Shown one piece after another: positions 1 through 15,000 of a stretch of 64,000 nucleotides of DNA. A program made the position numbers and the translations under genes. A model generated the notes under the pieces. That model was not told the DNA's origin, did no database searches, and saw only the letters and a list, made by a program, of their open reading frames with translations. Positions within the stretch are counted from its first letter, which is position 1. Every line of letters starts with the position of its first letter. Origin of the DNA: Diplocarpon mali (Eukaryota > Ascomycota > Leotiomycetes > Helotiales > Drepanopezizaceae); assembly GCA_024741835.1 (NCBI GenBank), contig JAENRP010000096.1, forward strand, positions 62,001-126,000, given 5' to 3'.

Positions 1-49
1 AGGCATCGACTTCAGCTTCTTCAACTTCTCGCGCTACAGCTGTTGGTAA

Positions 50-2172
50 GAAGTTAGGGTACCCTTGCCTCGCCCTGCTTTCCTCACGCTACAATCCCCA
101 TTAGATCAGATTGAAGCCGCGGGATGTGCATCCGCACGCTGCTCTGCTGTATCACGGACAGCATCGGCAGTACCGTCAAGATCAAGCTGAAGCAACTCTC
201 GCGCGCCACCAAAGTAAAGCGTGGAGCCAGGACCGCTGGGGGGGCTCTGATACTCATGGGGTTCTCGAGTCACTACGAATCCATCATTTTTGGCAAGAGG
301 GATGGTTCGGCTATACCAAGAGCTTGTGTTCTCTGCTTGTGTGTATATACATTTATATCTCATGTATACATAATCAGCCTTCTAACCTCGATTATTGACG
401 ATGATACTCGATACTCGCTCTCCACACAACTCCTACCCAAATCCGCCGTTGGTACTCGGGCACGAGCAGATGGTGGCGACGAGACGAGAAGCCAAGTGTA
501 AAGTGCTTGGACGTTGGACACGGTGTTTTGCTCCTCGACCAAGGCCGTCCAGCCCGGCCGGTTTCCACTTGTGAGCTCCCAAGAAGCATCGCAACCTTTC
601 CAGCCAACTTTGCAGGCTCCCCGCTGTCTCTGATGTAAAGGCTCTCGGCCGGATCCTGAACCCCAGGTGGGACTTTTTGTTTGACGACTTTTCGTCGCTG
701 GTCGACGACCTCTCTCCCCGATTGCCTGGTGCCCCGCACGTACAGAAGACACAGACGGACGGACACGAGCTCGCTCCTCGGCACGTCTTACCGCACGAGT
801 TGGATCTGCGCATCTGCCGCTGCACTCACAGACTCCCACGTCGGGGGCTGGGATCAAGATTTCAAATACATCGATCGCGACCTCGAGGGCGCCCTGATCG
901 ACCAGCCTCCGAGCTCGACTCGACTCTCTCCACGCGCTCGTCACGTCGAATTGCAGCACTTGCGTCGGGGAGACCCCTCGCAGCACTCGCTGCTCTCCGT
1001 TTCTCTTCTTCTCGCGGCACGCAGAGCCCCAGTGCCGCGAATTGCTTCTCGGAGCCAGCGCCCTCTTGTCTTCCTCGATCGAAATCCCACGTCGCCCGCC
1101 ACCCCGTCATATCTGTCACGACGAGACTCTCGTGCGCAGCAGTAGCCGGTCCCGGGTCTGCTGCTGTATACCATCTGCCCGATGCAGATCGCTTTCGCTC
1201 ACGAGCCGAACTCGTCGGAGGACGAGGAGCTTTTCAAGACCTGGCCATAAGCTTGATTATCGACGGTACACGCCGATCCCAAATCCAACATGGCAACTCT
1301 CGGCCATTTGGGTGACATGGTGTCGGGAAGTCACCCGCTGACCTTTTTTCCCAACCGCACGCTTTGCCGTCCCAGGTGCCTGGGCAGCGGAGTGACTTGG
1401 AGGAGTTCGAGTCTTGTATAGGGGATGTGAGATAGCCTTTGGCCGCTCTTGATAGAGTAACGAGAAGACGTCGTGGATGCGCTGCGCCGTTTCCCGAATC
1501 CAACCTGGTGATTTCCCAGAGATCAGCCGTATAGCCTCCATTCGATCACTCGGCTTGAATGAAGCCAGCCCGTCAAAGCCTCGCTATCGCCATTTGAACC
1601 GGGGGTCTCGACTGGCTTGCCTTGCTACATCGAAGACTGCGAGCCGCCAAACCTTCCGCTCGCGCAAGGAGCCACCGAGTCCTCGCGCCGGGCGGAACTT
1701 GCGTGCGGAGTCGAGGAAGAAGAGCGTCATTGAGGGTTGACAAAAGTCGTATTTGCACATTATACATCTCAGTCTTGCGCGAGGGGCGTACGTAGCTCAC
1801 CACGCAAAGCACGCCGAACGAGCCCGTTGGGCCTGCTCCCGCCCCCCTTCCACTCCTGGGATTCCCAGTCGCTGACTCTATACCAGCCTGTCCCGACTCG
1901 AGAGGCACACGGTCAGGGCATCCGTTCTCCGCGCGCCCACGGATTTCAAAAAGGGGGGGTGCATGTGGAAGCGACCACGTGATGTTGTGCTCTGATGTAC
2001 AAGTTTTCCTCTGAGCTGCACGCCAGCGCGCCGAACCCTCCATTCACGGCCATCACCACGAAACATGGGAACTACCTGTATTTCGCATCGACTGAAGCCT
2101 CTCCATCGACAGGTTCGCGTACCCTAGTACAGCCGCATGTTGAGAAGACTGATCTAAACGTGTCGGCCTGTT

Positions 2173-2178
<6 letters not shown>
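50..2178. other. No supported gene (left flank)
   Basis: GC-rich sequence with overlapping open frames on both strands, none of which shows a recognisable domain or a consistent set of splice sites. It may hold untranslated or regulatory sequence of a gene lying to the left, or a low-conservation transcript. I see nothing firm in it. Confidence 0.4.

Positions 2179-2206
<28 letters not shown>
2179..2206. repeat. CT dinucleotide microsatellite
   Basis: About 13 uninterrupted CT units following a pyrimidine-rich lead. It is a simple sequence repeat in intergenic DNA and likely length-variable between isolates. Confidence 0.9.
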
Positions 2207-2211
<5 letters not shown>

Positions 2212-2398
2212 AGCAAACATCCCCTCGGCGGATTATCTCAAGACTCGCGATTTAGAAATCAGACGCCGGTGCAGGGGAGCGGCGGCCACTCGATTGGCAA
2301 AAGTTGACGCTGCCCCCATGGTCTGGAGCGGAGCTAGTGACAACCACCTACTGCCTGGCGCGTGAACCAATACCTTTTATCATTTCCCGGCTATCGAT

Positions 2399-2480
2399 TT
2401 TTTTTTTTCTTTTTTTTCTNNNNNNNNNNNNNNNNNNNNCTTTTTTTTTTCTTTTTTTTTTCTTTTTTTTTTCTTTTTTT
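2399..2480. repeat. T-rich tract interrupted by a 20-N gap
   Basis: Runs of 7-10 T separated by single C flank a block of 20 N at 2420-2439. The N block is a scaffolding gap or masked low-quality bases, so the true tract length is unknown. The two open frames crossing it are artefacts of low complexity. Confidence 0.9.
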
Positions 2481-3039
2481 GTATAACCCTGTCTCTGACC
2501 TGACATACCAAGCTCTGGACCAACGCGGAAGATTGATGATGAGAGAACATGGCATGGCGTACATCTAAGAAGACAACACCAAATCTTCATGCCACAGGTC
2601 TTCCGGCGAAGGGCATTCGCCGGCAGATGGCTGGGAGCAAGGCCAATCGCCACTACCACATCAAGCTTGGGAGAAAGGAAACCCAGAACATCGGGATCGG
2701 GAAGAAGCTGGGCTGGAGCGATGAAAATTCTCTACGAATAATACTGGCCACTCATGGTCGACACCTTTTCACTCTGGCCCTACCATGGAAAAGGTGGTGG
2801 CAAGAAATGTATTTAGTCTCAAGCTAGACATGCTTGGTTAACTACAAAATGATCCAAAGAAGAAAACAAACCGATCTGAGAGCGAACCAGTCTAGAGTCT
2901 ACGCAGAGAAAAGCACGAGTGTGGGTATAATAACAGACAGCAAATTTAGTCCCAACCCCGCAAGCCATGTCATACCCTCTCGACCATATAGTACGTGAAA
3001 CACCAGAAAGGGAGCCATCTTCCACCACAAGCAAACCCT

Positions 3040-6000
3040 CTACGCAGCTTCGGCCATCAACTGCTCTCCCTCATCTAGCAGCTCTGTGATCTTCCCCAAG
3101 TTCTGGATCATACTCAAACCCTGGCCGACCAACAACAACTTCTCGGCGTTGGCAGGCAGACCGAGATAAGTAGGTGGCTCTCTCTCAGGCAAATTCTTGA
3201 TCCAATCGGTAAACTCCTTCAGAGTCGTTCCGCTGGGCACGACCAAGCTGCCCTCAACATCTGACGTCCCATTCCCAGCGACACCCTCCACCAGTTTATG
3301 GCCAATATCATAGGCCGCAGGGGTCAGGAATGAATTAACGAGCTGGGAAAGGCGGGAAAAATCACCCTCATCGTCGATCTTCCCTCCGTAAGTCTCAGTA
3401 ATCAAGGTACGGAGCATCTCCCAAGGCAAGTTCTGGGGTGCGACGTTCGTGCGGCCCATTGCAACATTTTCCACCCATACGTCGATGATGAACGCTGAGC
3501 ATTCATACTATGATTCGTTAGCAATTCGCTCTGCCGAGCCAAGAAAATAAGAACTTACATCACTGTCATTGAACTCCCAGAAGCCCTTCCAGCCCAAGTT
3601 CGGAGCATACCTCAGTCTCTCCTGAACCACAGCGTGCAAGAACGACAGAAGCAGATACAGCCTAGTTCTCTCAACAGGGTTTCTCGTACTTCTTGTCGAC
3701 AGGGACGCCATCGAATCCTTCATATTAGCTCTCACTCCAGCGGGTTGCTCATACATAAGAACGCGGGATGCTCGCAACAAGTTAACTGGGATTTTCGGAC
3801 TTGACTCCATCGATAAGAACAATCTGAAGTTGGCATGTGGCTTCAGTGAGTCCATTCTTTTCTCGAGACTTTGCAGCCAGGTCGGGGCAAGGTGAACGTT
3901 CTTGACAAGAACCCAGGTTCCATTGGCAGCAGCATTCGCAATAGCCTTATCAGCGGTTGCTGGTCCTTCGTTGGAGCCCATGGCGATATTGGTACATGCT
4001 GTACGAGATCGGTCAACCAGATTATCTACTTTGTAACTTGCATCGAACCCAGGACTAGAGCAGAGAGCGATTGGTCGAGCTGAAGACACCTGTTCGACAG
4101 TCTCCTTGAGGTCCTCGGTCGTTTCAAAGATACCGGCGCCGAAAACGGCAGTAACAAATCTTTCGGCAGCCGGAACAAAGCGATCAAGGCGGAAGAGCTT
4201 GACAAGAAGTAGAGAAAGAAGTTCTTGGTCCCGCTTCTCGACATCCGGTTGCCAGATCTGCGGAACGTGTTTCTCGCCCATCTCCTCAAACAGGAAGCGT
4301 TCCCAGTCATCCGAAGAGACAGCATCAAGTTTGTCTCTGAGAGCAGGAAGCTTCGATGCTCTGGCAAATACTTCATCTTTCTTGTGTGGTTCAGTTGAAA
4401 CATCTGTGCCTTCGATGGTATTGTCGAGAATCACATCGATGAGGGTCTTGTCCATCTTGTAAGGTGCAGCTTGCGCTAGAAGCATGGCCAAGGTTATCCT
4501 ATCTTTCTGGAGGAGACTGAGTGATGTTCGCTGGTAGGTAGTGATAAATAAATCCTCGATGATGATGTCTCGGCGAACATTGTGGTTTGTCTCATTGGTC
4601 AAGTGCTTGTTGCCGTGCAGCACCGAGTGGAAGATGTCGAGGAAATATTGCAGCGAGAACTGGTAGAAATGGTTTAGGTAGTGCAGCTGCTCCATGACAG
4701 CAAAGACTGCACTGCAAGACTGTGCGATGATGTTGTATTGAAGTGTAATCTCGTCGACCTCTGCCATAACGCCCTCAGTGTTGCTCATTTTGATCGAGAT
4801 CTCAGCAGCCTCCTTCTTAAGAGTCTCAAGAGTCTCGATGACATTGTCGTCGTCAAGAATATTGCCTCGCGATTCGTTGAGAGCCTGCAACAAACGCTTC
4901 TCTAATTGTCTGAGATGAACCTTGAATTCGCCTTGCAACTTGATCAGATTGGACCTTCGCTCATCTACGTCTGGTCGTTCAGATTTCAAAACCTCATTGA
5001 GTGACTGTGTTTGAAGACTGCTCTGTGTGACCGTGAAATTGACGAACGTAGTGCGACTGCAGATATCGGGCGCGAAGGTTGCCGAGGGATCTCTCGTTGA
5101 TAGATAGATCTTGAAAGCAGGCGAGAAGTCGATTTCTTGTTTACCTAGTTGTATGAGGACACGGCCGCCCGTCTTTTGATACTCTTTGTTCAGGACATGA
5201 TTGAGCACTGGGTCGAGGTATTCCGCATCCTGGATAAGAATAGGGTTTCCGAAACGAAGAGAGCTTTCTAGCTGTTTCGTAAACGAGTCATCCAAGAAAC
5301 TTGTGACTGTGAGGCGTCTGTCCTTGCTTTGCTTTTGAAGGAATTCTGTGACTCTTCCGGAAGGATCAATGATCAAGGGATACCGGTTGAAACGCTGAAG
5401 AATAATGGCGTTCTCTGTACAGAGATCATCAACAGGCAGCGAATTTTCTTGCCAACCAAGTCTTTCATCAGCGGTGGAAAGGTATTCGGTCATTGGGTTA
5501 TGCTGCTTGAAGTTGATGCCTGAGAGGTGGAGTTGATGCAACCAATCTTCCATCATATTCTTTCGGAACTGTTGATCGTACAGACCACTGTATGCCAGGA
5601 AAGCGGCTGCCACAAGCACGTCACCCACAAGGGTGGCGATCTGTGTTTCGAAGGATTTGCTGCCTTCTTCCCAACGGATTCTTTCGGAGGCGAGACTGTC
5701 GAGTAGCCGAACGCTTCGATCGACTTTGAATTGCACGCGAGACATCTCAGTCTTGATGGCTTGTGTCTCGCTGATCAAAGCGGCATATTCAGTCTTGTAG
5801 GTTGCGATGCTTTGCTCGAGAGTGCTGATTGTATTCTCGACAGCCTGTGCCTCCGCCTTGGTCTGAAGTGCTTGCTCCTCAAGCATACCGACTTCCTCCC
5901 TAAGCGGACCAACGCGGTCAAGAATTTCCGAGTAATTGACCTGGGCCTGTGCCCACTGCACGAGAGGGCCACATGCCTTACTAGCACGGTTAACCTTCTC

Positions 6001-9000
6001 GTATGTGTAATCCTCATTAGACAGGTATTCGTTGCGCATCTTGACGCGGAGGTTTTTCGTCATCTGTTTCTCGTTGTCGTAATTGACGATGCTGGCAATG
6101 AAGTCGTCCTTCCGAACGATGGCCTGGACAGTCTTCCAACTATCGACCTTGTGGCCCAGCAGAGTACATACTGAGTCAAGAGCAAGCTTGACACCTGCAG
6201 GAGGGTTACCCATAGATCTAACTTCGGTCAAATGTTGACGCTTAATGTTGCTAACACTCTTCTGTGCTTCGACGACCGCCGGCTCTGCTTTGGCCAGATC
6301 ATTCAATACCAACTCCCGTCTCTCGCTAACCTCCGCCTCCTGCTTTTCTAGTGCAGCTTGGATTTCTAAGGAAGTCGTTTTCCGCTGCTCAGCCTCTCGT
6401 TGATCTGCCACCATTCGTTGCAGTTTCTCGTTGGCCTCGGCGTCTTTTCTTTCCAATTGACCTTTCTTTTCCGCAAGGCTTACACGCAAGTCTCTGACCT
6501 TGTCCACAGTATCTCTCAGCTTTTCGAGACCTACGTTCAGATGACGCTGTTGCTCTTCCAGGTCTTCACGCTTTTCATTATAGAGCTTGACATATTGAGC
6601 CACGAAGTCCAAGAAGTGACGAGGAGTGAGGAAAGTAACCCGGTTCTGTTGTCTGAGGAGCTTAATGTTGAAACGGTGGAGGGAGTAATGGATGTAAACC
6701 ATCGAGTTGACGACCGCTGTACGATGCGATGCTGGAAGGACAAGATCTCGGTAGGCCACCGGAATGCTGTCGGGGGCTGTGAAGTCCGATCTATCGAGGT
6801 CGACACGCTGAGTCAGTTCAGTACCAACCTGGAAAAGCGCTTGATCAGACCAATCTCCAAACCAGTTCAGGACGCAACGATTGAATAGCGCAGGACTCGT
6901 TGCAGCCTTGGAGGATAGGCCTTCTTCAGGTGGATTCATAGTGAAGACAACGTGGAGGTTTTTGACAATCTGCCCCGTGAACCACTTGTACAATTCTTCC
7001 TGCGAGTCTAACAAGAGACCTTGGCGTTGAGCGCCTTCCTTACAAGCTGTCATTAAAGAAGCAAGCTCGTCACCCTCGAAGAGACCTGGCACTTCTGCGT
7101 TCGCCAGAAGCGTGTTCATTCTCTCTAAGAATCCGGAGTCGAGCACATTGGACTCGTCCATGATGAAACAAATCTTCTCCCCTTTGCACCCTGAACGTCG
7201 AAGAACATCCCGAAGATCGTCATCAAAGTCTTCCGCTGAGTATTTTCCATGTACCTTGATTTGGAAGACTTTGAGGCCGTTCATCCATGCCACGAATCGA
7301 GACAGTGTCGTCTTTCCACTACCGCTGACTCCGATGAGGATCAAATGACCTTGGGGCTGTCTGAAGACACGATCGATACGAAGTACATGCTCAAGGACAT
7401 CGTTGAACAAGATCAGCGGAACATCAACCTCTTCCTCGCAGAATGTCTTCAATCTGGCTTTGACAAATTCGCGCAGCTGTTCCCGGTCAACAGGAACGTA
7501 ATTCTTGGAAAGCCAATTAGAGAACAAAATTGGGCCACCAAGAGCCTTTTCCTGTTCGATTGTGGGGAAGCAGTCGAGTGCGATACGATTGACGGTATCA
7601 TTGGTCCAGCCTCGTTCGTCCTCTGCAACAAGACGATCCTGGAACAAGCGGAGTGCTTCGTGAGCCCAGATTCGGACCAGGCCTTCCACAGAAAGCGTCT
7701 CAAGTGGTCGAATCGCCTCATAAATACCCCGAACCCACCTTGTAAGTTCACGAGGACTGTAGACGTAGTGAGGCTGGATCTTCGGAGTAAAGCGCTGCTG
7801 AGATTCGAGATAGAACTGAACCATGGCTTTCGTGAGTGACTCGGAATATCCTCGAAGCGACGGAATGATTTTCAGGACAGCGTTGTTGAATGTGCCATAG
7901 ATTTGTTGAAGGGACAATTCGCCAGGATAATCTACCATAACAAGAGGTGCGTGTCGCAGAAATCGAGCACCCATGGCTGTCCGGCCAGCATCAGTAGGAG
8001 GATTGCAGGCCCCCACGAACTGAATACGGTCCAGAGAAACCCAGGTCTTGTCTGAGGTACGCCAGAATCCATTTTGCTCGACAAGTTGTCGCAGAAAGGA
8101 GATAGCTCTTTGTGTACCATACTTATCTGGAGCTGGCAAGTTGATCTCATCGCAGAAGAGTACTAGCCATCGACCGATCTGAGTTGGCGAAAGAATGACT
8201 CCGTTCAAAGTCTTCTTGTACTCGCAATACTGCTCGAAAGTTTTGATGAGAAGATCGGGTGTGGTGGCACTGGAGAAATTGAGACCGACGACCTCCATGT
8301 TGGGCAGTTTGCGAAGCGCACTGAACAAAGTCATCGTTTTGCCGGATCCAGGAGGACCACACAACAGAAGAGGTTTATGTTCAGCGAGCCAAGAGTACAA
8401 AACATCCTCGTGTCTGACGGTATCGAGAGTTGGAATAACAACATCTGTCTGAGTAATCGAGTGTGTATTGACTTCGATAGTCGGGACCGAGTTCTGCCAT
8501 GATGTCCACTCGGCTTTAGGAAGAGTAACGTCGTAATCAATGAGTGAAGAATTGTCGCCCATGATCGGGGATCCGAATGTGGCAAGCCCAGCCAGACAGT
8601 CTCCAAAGCTCTTACGGTCTCCCAAAGGACAGTCGCCAGTCAATGACCAGACCAAGGCCAGCAGAAGTTTTTTTGCGATGAACGATTCGATCTGTTCCGG
8701 ATCCAGGGGGAAGTCAACGTGTTGGCTATTATACTCAATAATATCGCGAACACCCTTATTCAGTAACGAGAACAGTGTGTTAAGGACTCGGGCAACCGTA
8801 AACTCCATGATATGATTAAATTCTTGGGCACGTTCCAGAACATTCAAAATGAAGTCGTCAGTTGTTAGGAAAGTTTCCAGAAGATCTGCAACCTGTGCTT
8901 GAATGGCAAGGGCCTTGGCTGCTGTTTGACCAGTTGAAACTGCGTCTTCGTCGAGGTCTTCAAATGCAACAGTTCGTAGGGTATCCAAGTAATTAGTGAC

Positions 9001-12000
9001 CATCATGTTGGATGTTACAGTATCCTCACTGAACCACACCATTCCGCAACGACTGACGGTGGCCAGAGTGGCATATTTAAGAGTTTCAACCTCGAACATG
9101 ATGCGGACGTTTGAGGGGAGGTTGAGACGCTCGCCGTTGGGGAGCGTGAGAAGCTTGTTGTCATCGAGAACACTATTCAGGTTCTCTACCCATTCGGGAT
9201 CTACATCGCCGTCGAACACGATCCAGTGTCTCTTGGCCTCTTCGCCACGGAGATTGTCCACAATCTTTCGCAAAATGCTGGTAAACAGACCGTCCGTCCA
9301 CTCCCGAGTAGTTGAGTCTAAATTCCCATACAGGGCCTCCTTCGACATGACCTTCGAGTCAATGATGTGACAAACACCTTCAACGCCTTCAACTTGCTGC
9401 ATAGCCTGCAGAAGCAACTTCCATGCAACTGACTTGCCAGATCCTGAATTGCCAACCATCATGACACCATGGTGAATGGTCTGAATCTGGTAGAGTTGAA
9501 GAATCTTCGTCAGCCAAGTGTCATTAATGACAAGATGCCTCTCGTTTGCGATAGAGTGGATGGCAGCTTTAAGTTCTGTCAGAGATGCCGGAACATATTG
9601 AACACCGGGAAACGAGTCTGCCTCGATAGATCTCATAATCTCAACGTCGCTTTTGATCAACTTGGGAGCGATGGTTTCACGGATGCTCTGAACGATTATT
9701 TGAGGCTCAACTTCTTCCTCTGGACCAAGGTGGCCGCCAGAATCAGTGAGACGCGCACGCTTAAGTCCTCCAGAGCTTACAAGTACACTCTTGAGGGCAC
9801 GGAGTCCAAAGTCGTAATGGGCCTGGTTCGAGAGATTCGCAGCGCAGCTGTCAAAAAATGGTACGGTCTGTTTCGAAAGTTGCCTCGCCTGGTTGAAACC
9901 TTGAGAGTACAGCATCACTTCTGCAATGAGTTCTTTATCGGGCTTTGACATTGCAACACTTCGGAACAACTTTTTGAGGTTATCTGGAAGGTTGGAACGT
10001 CCGGCGTACCCAGGATTCATGGTAATGAATATCCCTGTGTTTGCATTTACCCGCAGTTGTCGACCGACCAACTCAATCTGAGACTTTTCATCTTCCATAG
10101 CTTGCTTCAGGCCAAGCTGAATGTTCTGCACCTGTTGAGAAACAGCAGACAGAATACGCTCTTCTAGTCGATTGAACTCATCAAAACAGCCCCAGGCACC
10201 AACTTGACAGATGCCCAAGAAAATACGGCCCATAGCCTGGAAATCAAAAGTGTCATCACAGCAAAAGACGAGAGTAAAACGTCCTAACTGTACACCCAAA
10301 GCTTTGACAGACTCGGTCTTACCAGTTCCGGCAGGACCATAAGGAGAGCCGCCCAATCGTTGACACAATGCCTGCGTCAGAGTCAAGAAGCAACGGTCGG
10401 TGAGGGGAGTTCGGACGAGGCGCTCTGCGACTCCGAGGTACTCAAACCCGTAATTGAGCGTAGCGTTCGCCATTTTGATGCGCAGACGTTGAAGCCAATC
10501 CCCTTCAGCCTTGTATACATAGCGCATCTGGAGAAGCCATTGGTAGTGAGTCGGTGTGGAGGCATTCATATTCTTGAGCTTCTCGATGACATCCCGTTGA
10601 TGGACGCACTCTGTGATGAGGTGCTCACATCTCTTCCGTTGAATGGGGTCGAGATCGCCAAGGACAGTGGATGCAAGAATTCGCAATACCTTGACCTCCT
10701 GATCGTAGAGATGTTGGAGAGTAGAGCCGCCGGCCTCCAGAGATTTTTCAACAGTGGAAGTCCAAACGGCTTGAGTAGCGAGAACCACGATCTGGCTGGG
10801 AAATGCAGCAATGTAGGCGTTCAATGAAGCCTGGTCGACTTCTTCCGATGCAAAGATCGGTTCGTATTGCTCAACAGCCTCGGCTAAGAGCTCAGCGAGG
10901 GTAGACTTCATGCTGCTTTCGAGAAGGGCTAACCAGTCGTTGATCTTGGGGGTCTTGATCAGCGAAATTTCTCTCTTCAATCTGACCTCCTCGCCCTCCT
11001 TAGAAGTAAACCCAGAAATCAGATGGTCCTCGTCCATGATCAGTCCGGACAAGCCAGCAAACATCTTCTTGAAATGCTTCGCAATACGTAAGGTGTCATT
11101 GCTGTTGCCGATAATTTCAAGAAGGTCCTCATCTCCAACGAAATAGAATCTCGGGAACGAGACACGTTCTCGCTCAAGATACTCTCCGAGGGCCTTTTGA
11201 ATCTTGTTAAGCAATTCCGCAAGACGTTCGAGGGACTTTTGGACCCCAGATATGTTGAGAACGTCGAGGACGAAAGGCTGCTTGTAGACCTTCTTCATTA
11301 CCGCGAAAAATTCAGAATTGATGTTTTGAAATCTAGAGGATTCGATCGGAAGCAGGTGTTTGATGTCCGCATTACCGGTGAAGACACCCTCCAAATATAC
11401 CCATTGGCGTTGAACATCTATCCATACATCGAACAGAACATGGACTCTGTTGAGCTTATCCTCCCAAGATGAAGCATCCTCCTCAAACTCCTTGTAGTAC
11501 GGCGAATGTCTCATAGCTTGCAAAGAGTTCAGATTTTCGCTGCACTTCGCAAACAAGTCATCCCAGCCGCGAATTAGTCGACACTTGTTCTGATAGTTGA
11601 CAAGATCAAGTGAGTAACTTGACCAAATTTCTCGTACTTGCTTCAAGAATTCTTCTAAAGCCATCTCACCTTGGGCTTGAGCAATAATGTCTCGGATAAC
11701 CACTTCACTAGCGGCAAGCTGTAGATCCCACACATCGCCGAGTGTCATGGAAATTGGGGAGTAGCGCTTCCCGGGCTTGAGAGCCTTAAAGATCTTGTTC
11801 CAATGACGTTCGCGGACAGCTTCTGACTTCAGGTCCGCGATAATAGGATTTATCTTGAGGAATTGTCGCAGAATACTTTGGATGTGTTCAAAAGCAGCAT
11901 ATTGACGCATTCGACTAGGCATTTCTTTGGTCATTTTGATCAGCCCGTCTATGGAAGATCTCAATTTGCGAGGCTGAACTGTAGTCCAAAGAGCCTCTCG

Positions 12001-15000
12001 AAGCTCGTTGAGACTCTTCCAGATGGTAGACAAAGCAGCCCAGACAGATTTGAAATCCTGGACTTCTTCCAGAATGGCAGCTAGTCCGGTTTGGGGACTA
12101 GCGGGAAGATCCAGTGCTTCTTTGGCTCGAGAAACCATTTCTGAATCTTCGTGAAGCTTGGTAATGCGGGTTTCGAAAGAGGACAACGTTTCTGATGCAT
12201 CTTCTGGTGCGATGGTGCCTGATACCGGCTTTTCTTCATTCCACTGACCAGTGATCTCCAGGATCTTGTCTCCCACAACCCTATCTTCAGCTATAATCTT
12301 GGCACGAAGTGCTTCTGTCTGGTCCTGTACGATTTTCGACTTTCTCGTCAGGATCTCGTTGAGAGCTGTCCATTCCGAATCAACTTGCTCAACACCCAGC
12401 CAATCTGCCGGAAATTGATATCTTTGCCGAATCAGAGTCGTTTGCCCTTGCCGGAATATTTCCACCTCCGGACTCCAAGCCTTCACTTTGCGCTTACATG
12501 TCTGCACGATGGTGATAAACTGCACAGCTTGTGCTGTTGAGGTTGCTTCCAGAGACTGCACTTCTAGGTCCTTTCGTGCTCTCTCAATCTCGGAATACAC
12601 CTCACGAACACGTATGCCGAGACGAACAGCAAACTTCGTCAAGATCTCATGTTGCCATTGGTCGTACTTGGCGTTGACCTTTGTCTGAACTTGGTCGTAC
12701 TCGATTGACAGGTGACCGAAAGAGCGGCTGACTTCAGTTGTGTCAAAAGTACCACGGGCCTTACGGATATCCTGAATGCATTGCAACCATTTCCATAGTT
12801 GTTCGCCAAGGACTTCATACACTTGTTCTGATTGCAGATCCCAAAGAGACTGGAATTGCAGCCACTTGTCCACATAAGAACCGATCTCGTTTAACTTGGT
12901 CTCAATGCACGTGTAGACTTGAGAAAGACTGTCTGTACATGACGCAGGAAGATCGGTGAACCGAGATTCGGTATCATTACCGCTAGAGAGGGTCATCTCG
13001 TATCTGGATGCCTTTACTTTGCGGAGATTGCAAACAATACCAATCCACTCATGGAGTTGCACAAACCAACTGGCCCGTGCGAACTGGAGAGGCGGGTCCA
13101 AGTAAATTACTTGGTTGCGCATGGATACTTCGTGAACTAGCCGTTTAAAGAGCGGGCCCTGATCTTCAGATGAGGTAGTGGCCAGGCTAAGATGCTTTCT
13201 CCGACTGTCATCGTTCACTCCTTCAGAACGTTCGTTCTTAAAGGCTTCAATCCACGAAGATATGGCTTGACGCAATCGTACTAAAAGCGTGGCTTTGATT
13301 CGTGTATTCATCTCTCTAACCCAGTAGGCCAAGTTCACGTAGTTTTCGAAATTGAGTTGATCGACAGCCATTTGAACAGTTTCGAGCCTTTGCTGGAATG
13401 ATGCCGAGTCGTATGGGCAGGTATTCAACTCCGTTAGAGCCCTCTGAATGTTGATGTTTATGGTAGCTAAGGCTGAAGTCTTGTTTTGGAGTAGAGATAC
13501 CGAAGCCGCGAATTCTCGAACAAACTGGACGTGTTTGCTCTCGTTTCGCCCACCCATTGCATGATCAAGGGTGCCATTTGCGTAGGATGAACCCTTGTTA
13601 GTGATCAGATCGTAGGAATGAACAAATGACTCCCACCTCAGATGAACACCCTTGACGATTAAAGCTTGAACATCGTTTTGATATCCTCCTAGGAGGATTG
13701 ACACATCTGACATCTCGGCAATCTGCCGACTGGTCTGCGCCAACGTACGAGTACTTTCCATAAGGCTGACAGCAAAAGGATAAACCCGCTTAGCTTCTTT
13801 CGAGATGTTATTGATCTGATGGGGAACGGCGTAGTTGAGCCACAAAAGATTCCGAGTTTCCTTGAAGAGGGCAATTACTTGAGAATCGAAGTTCACAGCC
13901 AGCTCCAGTGCGTTATTAGCCGCTCGAACTTTGTTGATATTGAACAAACGACCTGCAATAGAAATTTGCTTTCGCTGAACGTCGTGAAGCCAGGCCTCGA
14001 AGATGGGGCGGGTGTCCAATTTCTTCCGGAACAAATTGCTCTCACTCTCTAGTTTCTGGCCTTCGGAATGAAGAGCCCAGTCGTGTCCGAGCACGTCTTC
14101 GACTCTCTTCATATAGCCGTTGAGCTGCCTCTCAATCTGGCGAGCCCAAATAATTGCACCCGAGACTGGGGGGAGATCACGAAGCTGAGCCATAGCATGG
14201 GCTTCAGAATGACCATACTGCTGCTTGAATCGCTCATGCAGGGACGAAATATCATGCTTGACATTGTCGATCAGTTGCGTTTGATATTCGGTAATTGCGC
14301 CACGAATTTTTGGTCGGACGAAAAGCGCGTTAAATTTCGAAAACACCCGGAACATCTCATTGGCGGTCTTTGCAGTTGCTAGTCGGTCCCGCAAGCGTGC
14401 AATAATCGAGTTTTCTACACGCGAAGTGCGCTCATTATAGGTGATCTCTGCCTGTACCCAGATTCGGGTACCTTCAGGGCTAACGTCAAGCAAATCAACG
14501 CTGTTTAGTGCGGCATAGGCTTGTTGAACTTCCTGCACAGCATCAACGTCGCCCATTTCTTCAACAATAACTGCACCATTCGTGTCCCCCTCTCCTTGCC
14601 TAGGACCGAGTACGTTGACGATAGTTCGTTGCAGCTGCTCATGATTATCACGGAAAGTGCTGACGTATTTCAACCGAGCTTGCAGCTCAGCATGCTTCGG
14701 TACAATCTTGATAGGAATGAACTTTTCGTTTCTTCGCCTGGTTACTTCCCGTGCAACATTCGTGAACTCTTTGACATTCTCGTCCCAGATCCTCCATATT
14801 GATTCGGCAGTTGCCATCAATTCTTGGAATTCTCGGTACTCCAGATGCGTTAGTGAGCGGCCAGGCAGCAACGCATGTAGTTGGGTGTCCAGGTCCGCGG
14901 ATATCAACTCAACCAAGGGCAAAGCTCTCCGAATCGGGTAGGGGCAAATTTTCAGCTTCTTGTTCAAATGTGCGAAGATAAGATTGACAGCTTCTTCAAC

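Noticed and set aside
2..49. Open frame at the left edge ending SFFNFSRYSCW and TAA
   Set aside because: Could be the 3' end of a plus-strand gene, but only 15 codons are visible, a GTAAGA donor overlaps the stop, and another frame is equally open. No domain can be identified.
360..986. 208-codon minus-strand open frame and overlapping frames on plus
   Set aside because: GC-rich sequence open on several frames at once, with Arg/Ser-rich composition typical of chance frames and no family resemblance.
2304..2659. Open frames crossing the N block
   Set aside because: Translate to Phe or Lys homopolymers through low-complexity sequence and undefined bases.
5731..6174. Long plus-strand open frames opposite the dynein heavy chain
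   Set aside because: Antisense shadows of the conserved dynein coding sequence, without independent evidence.
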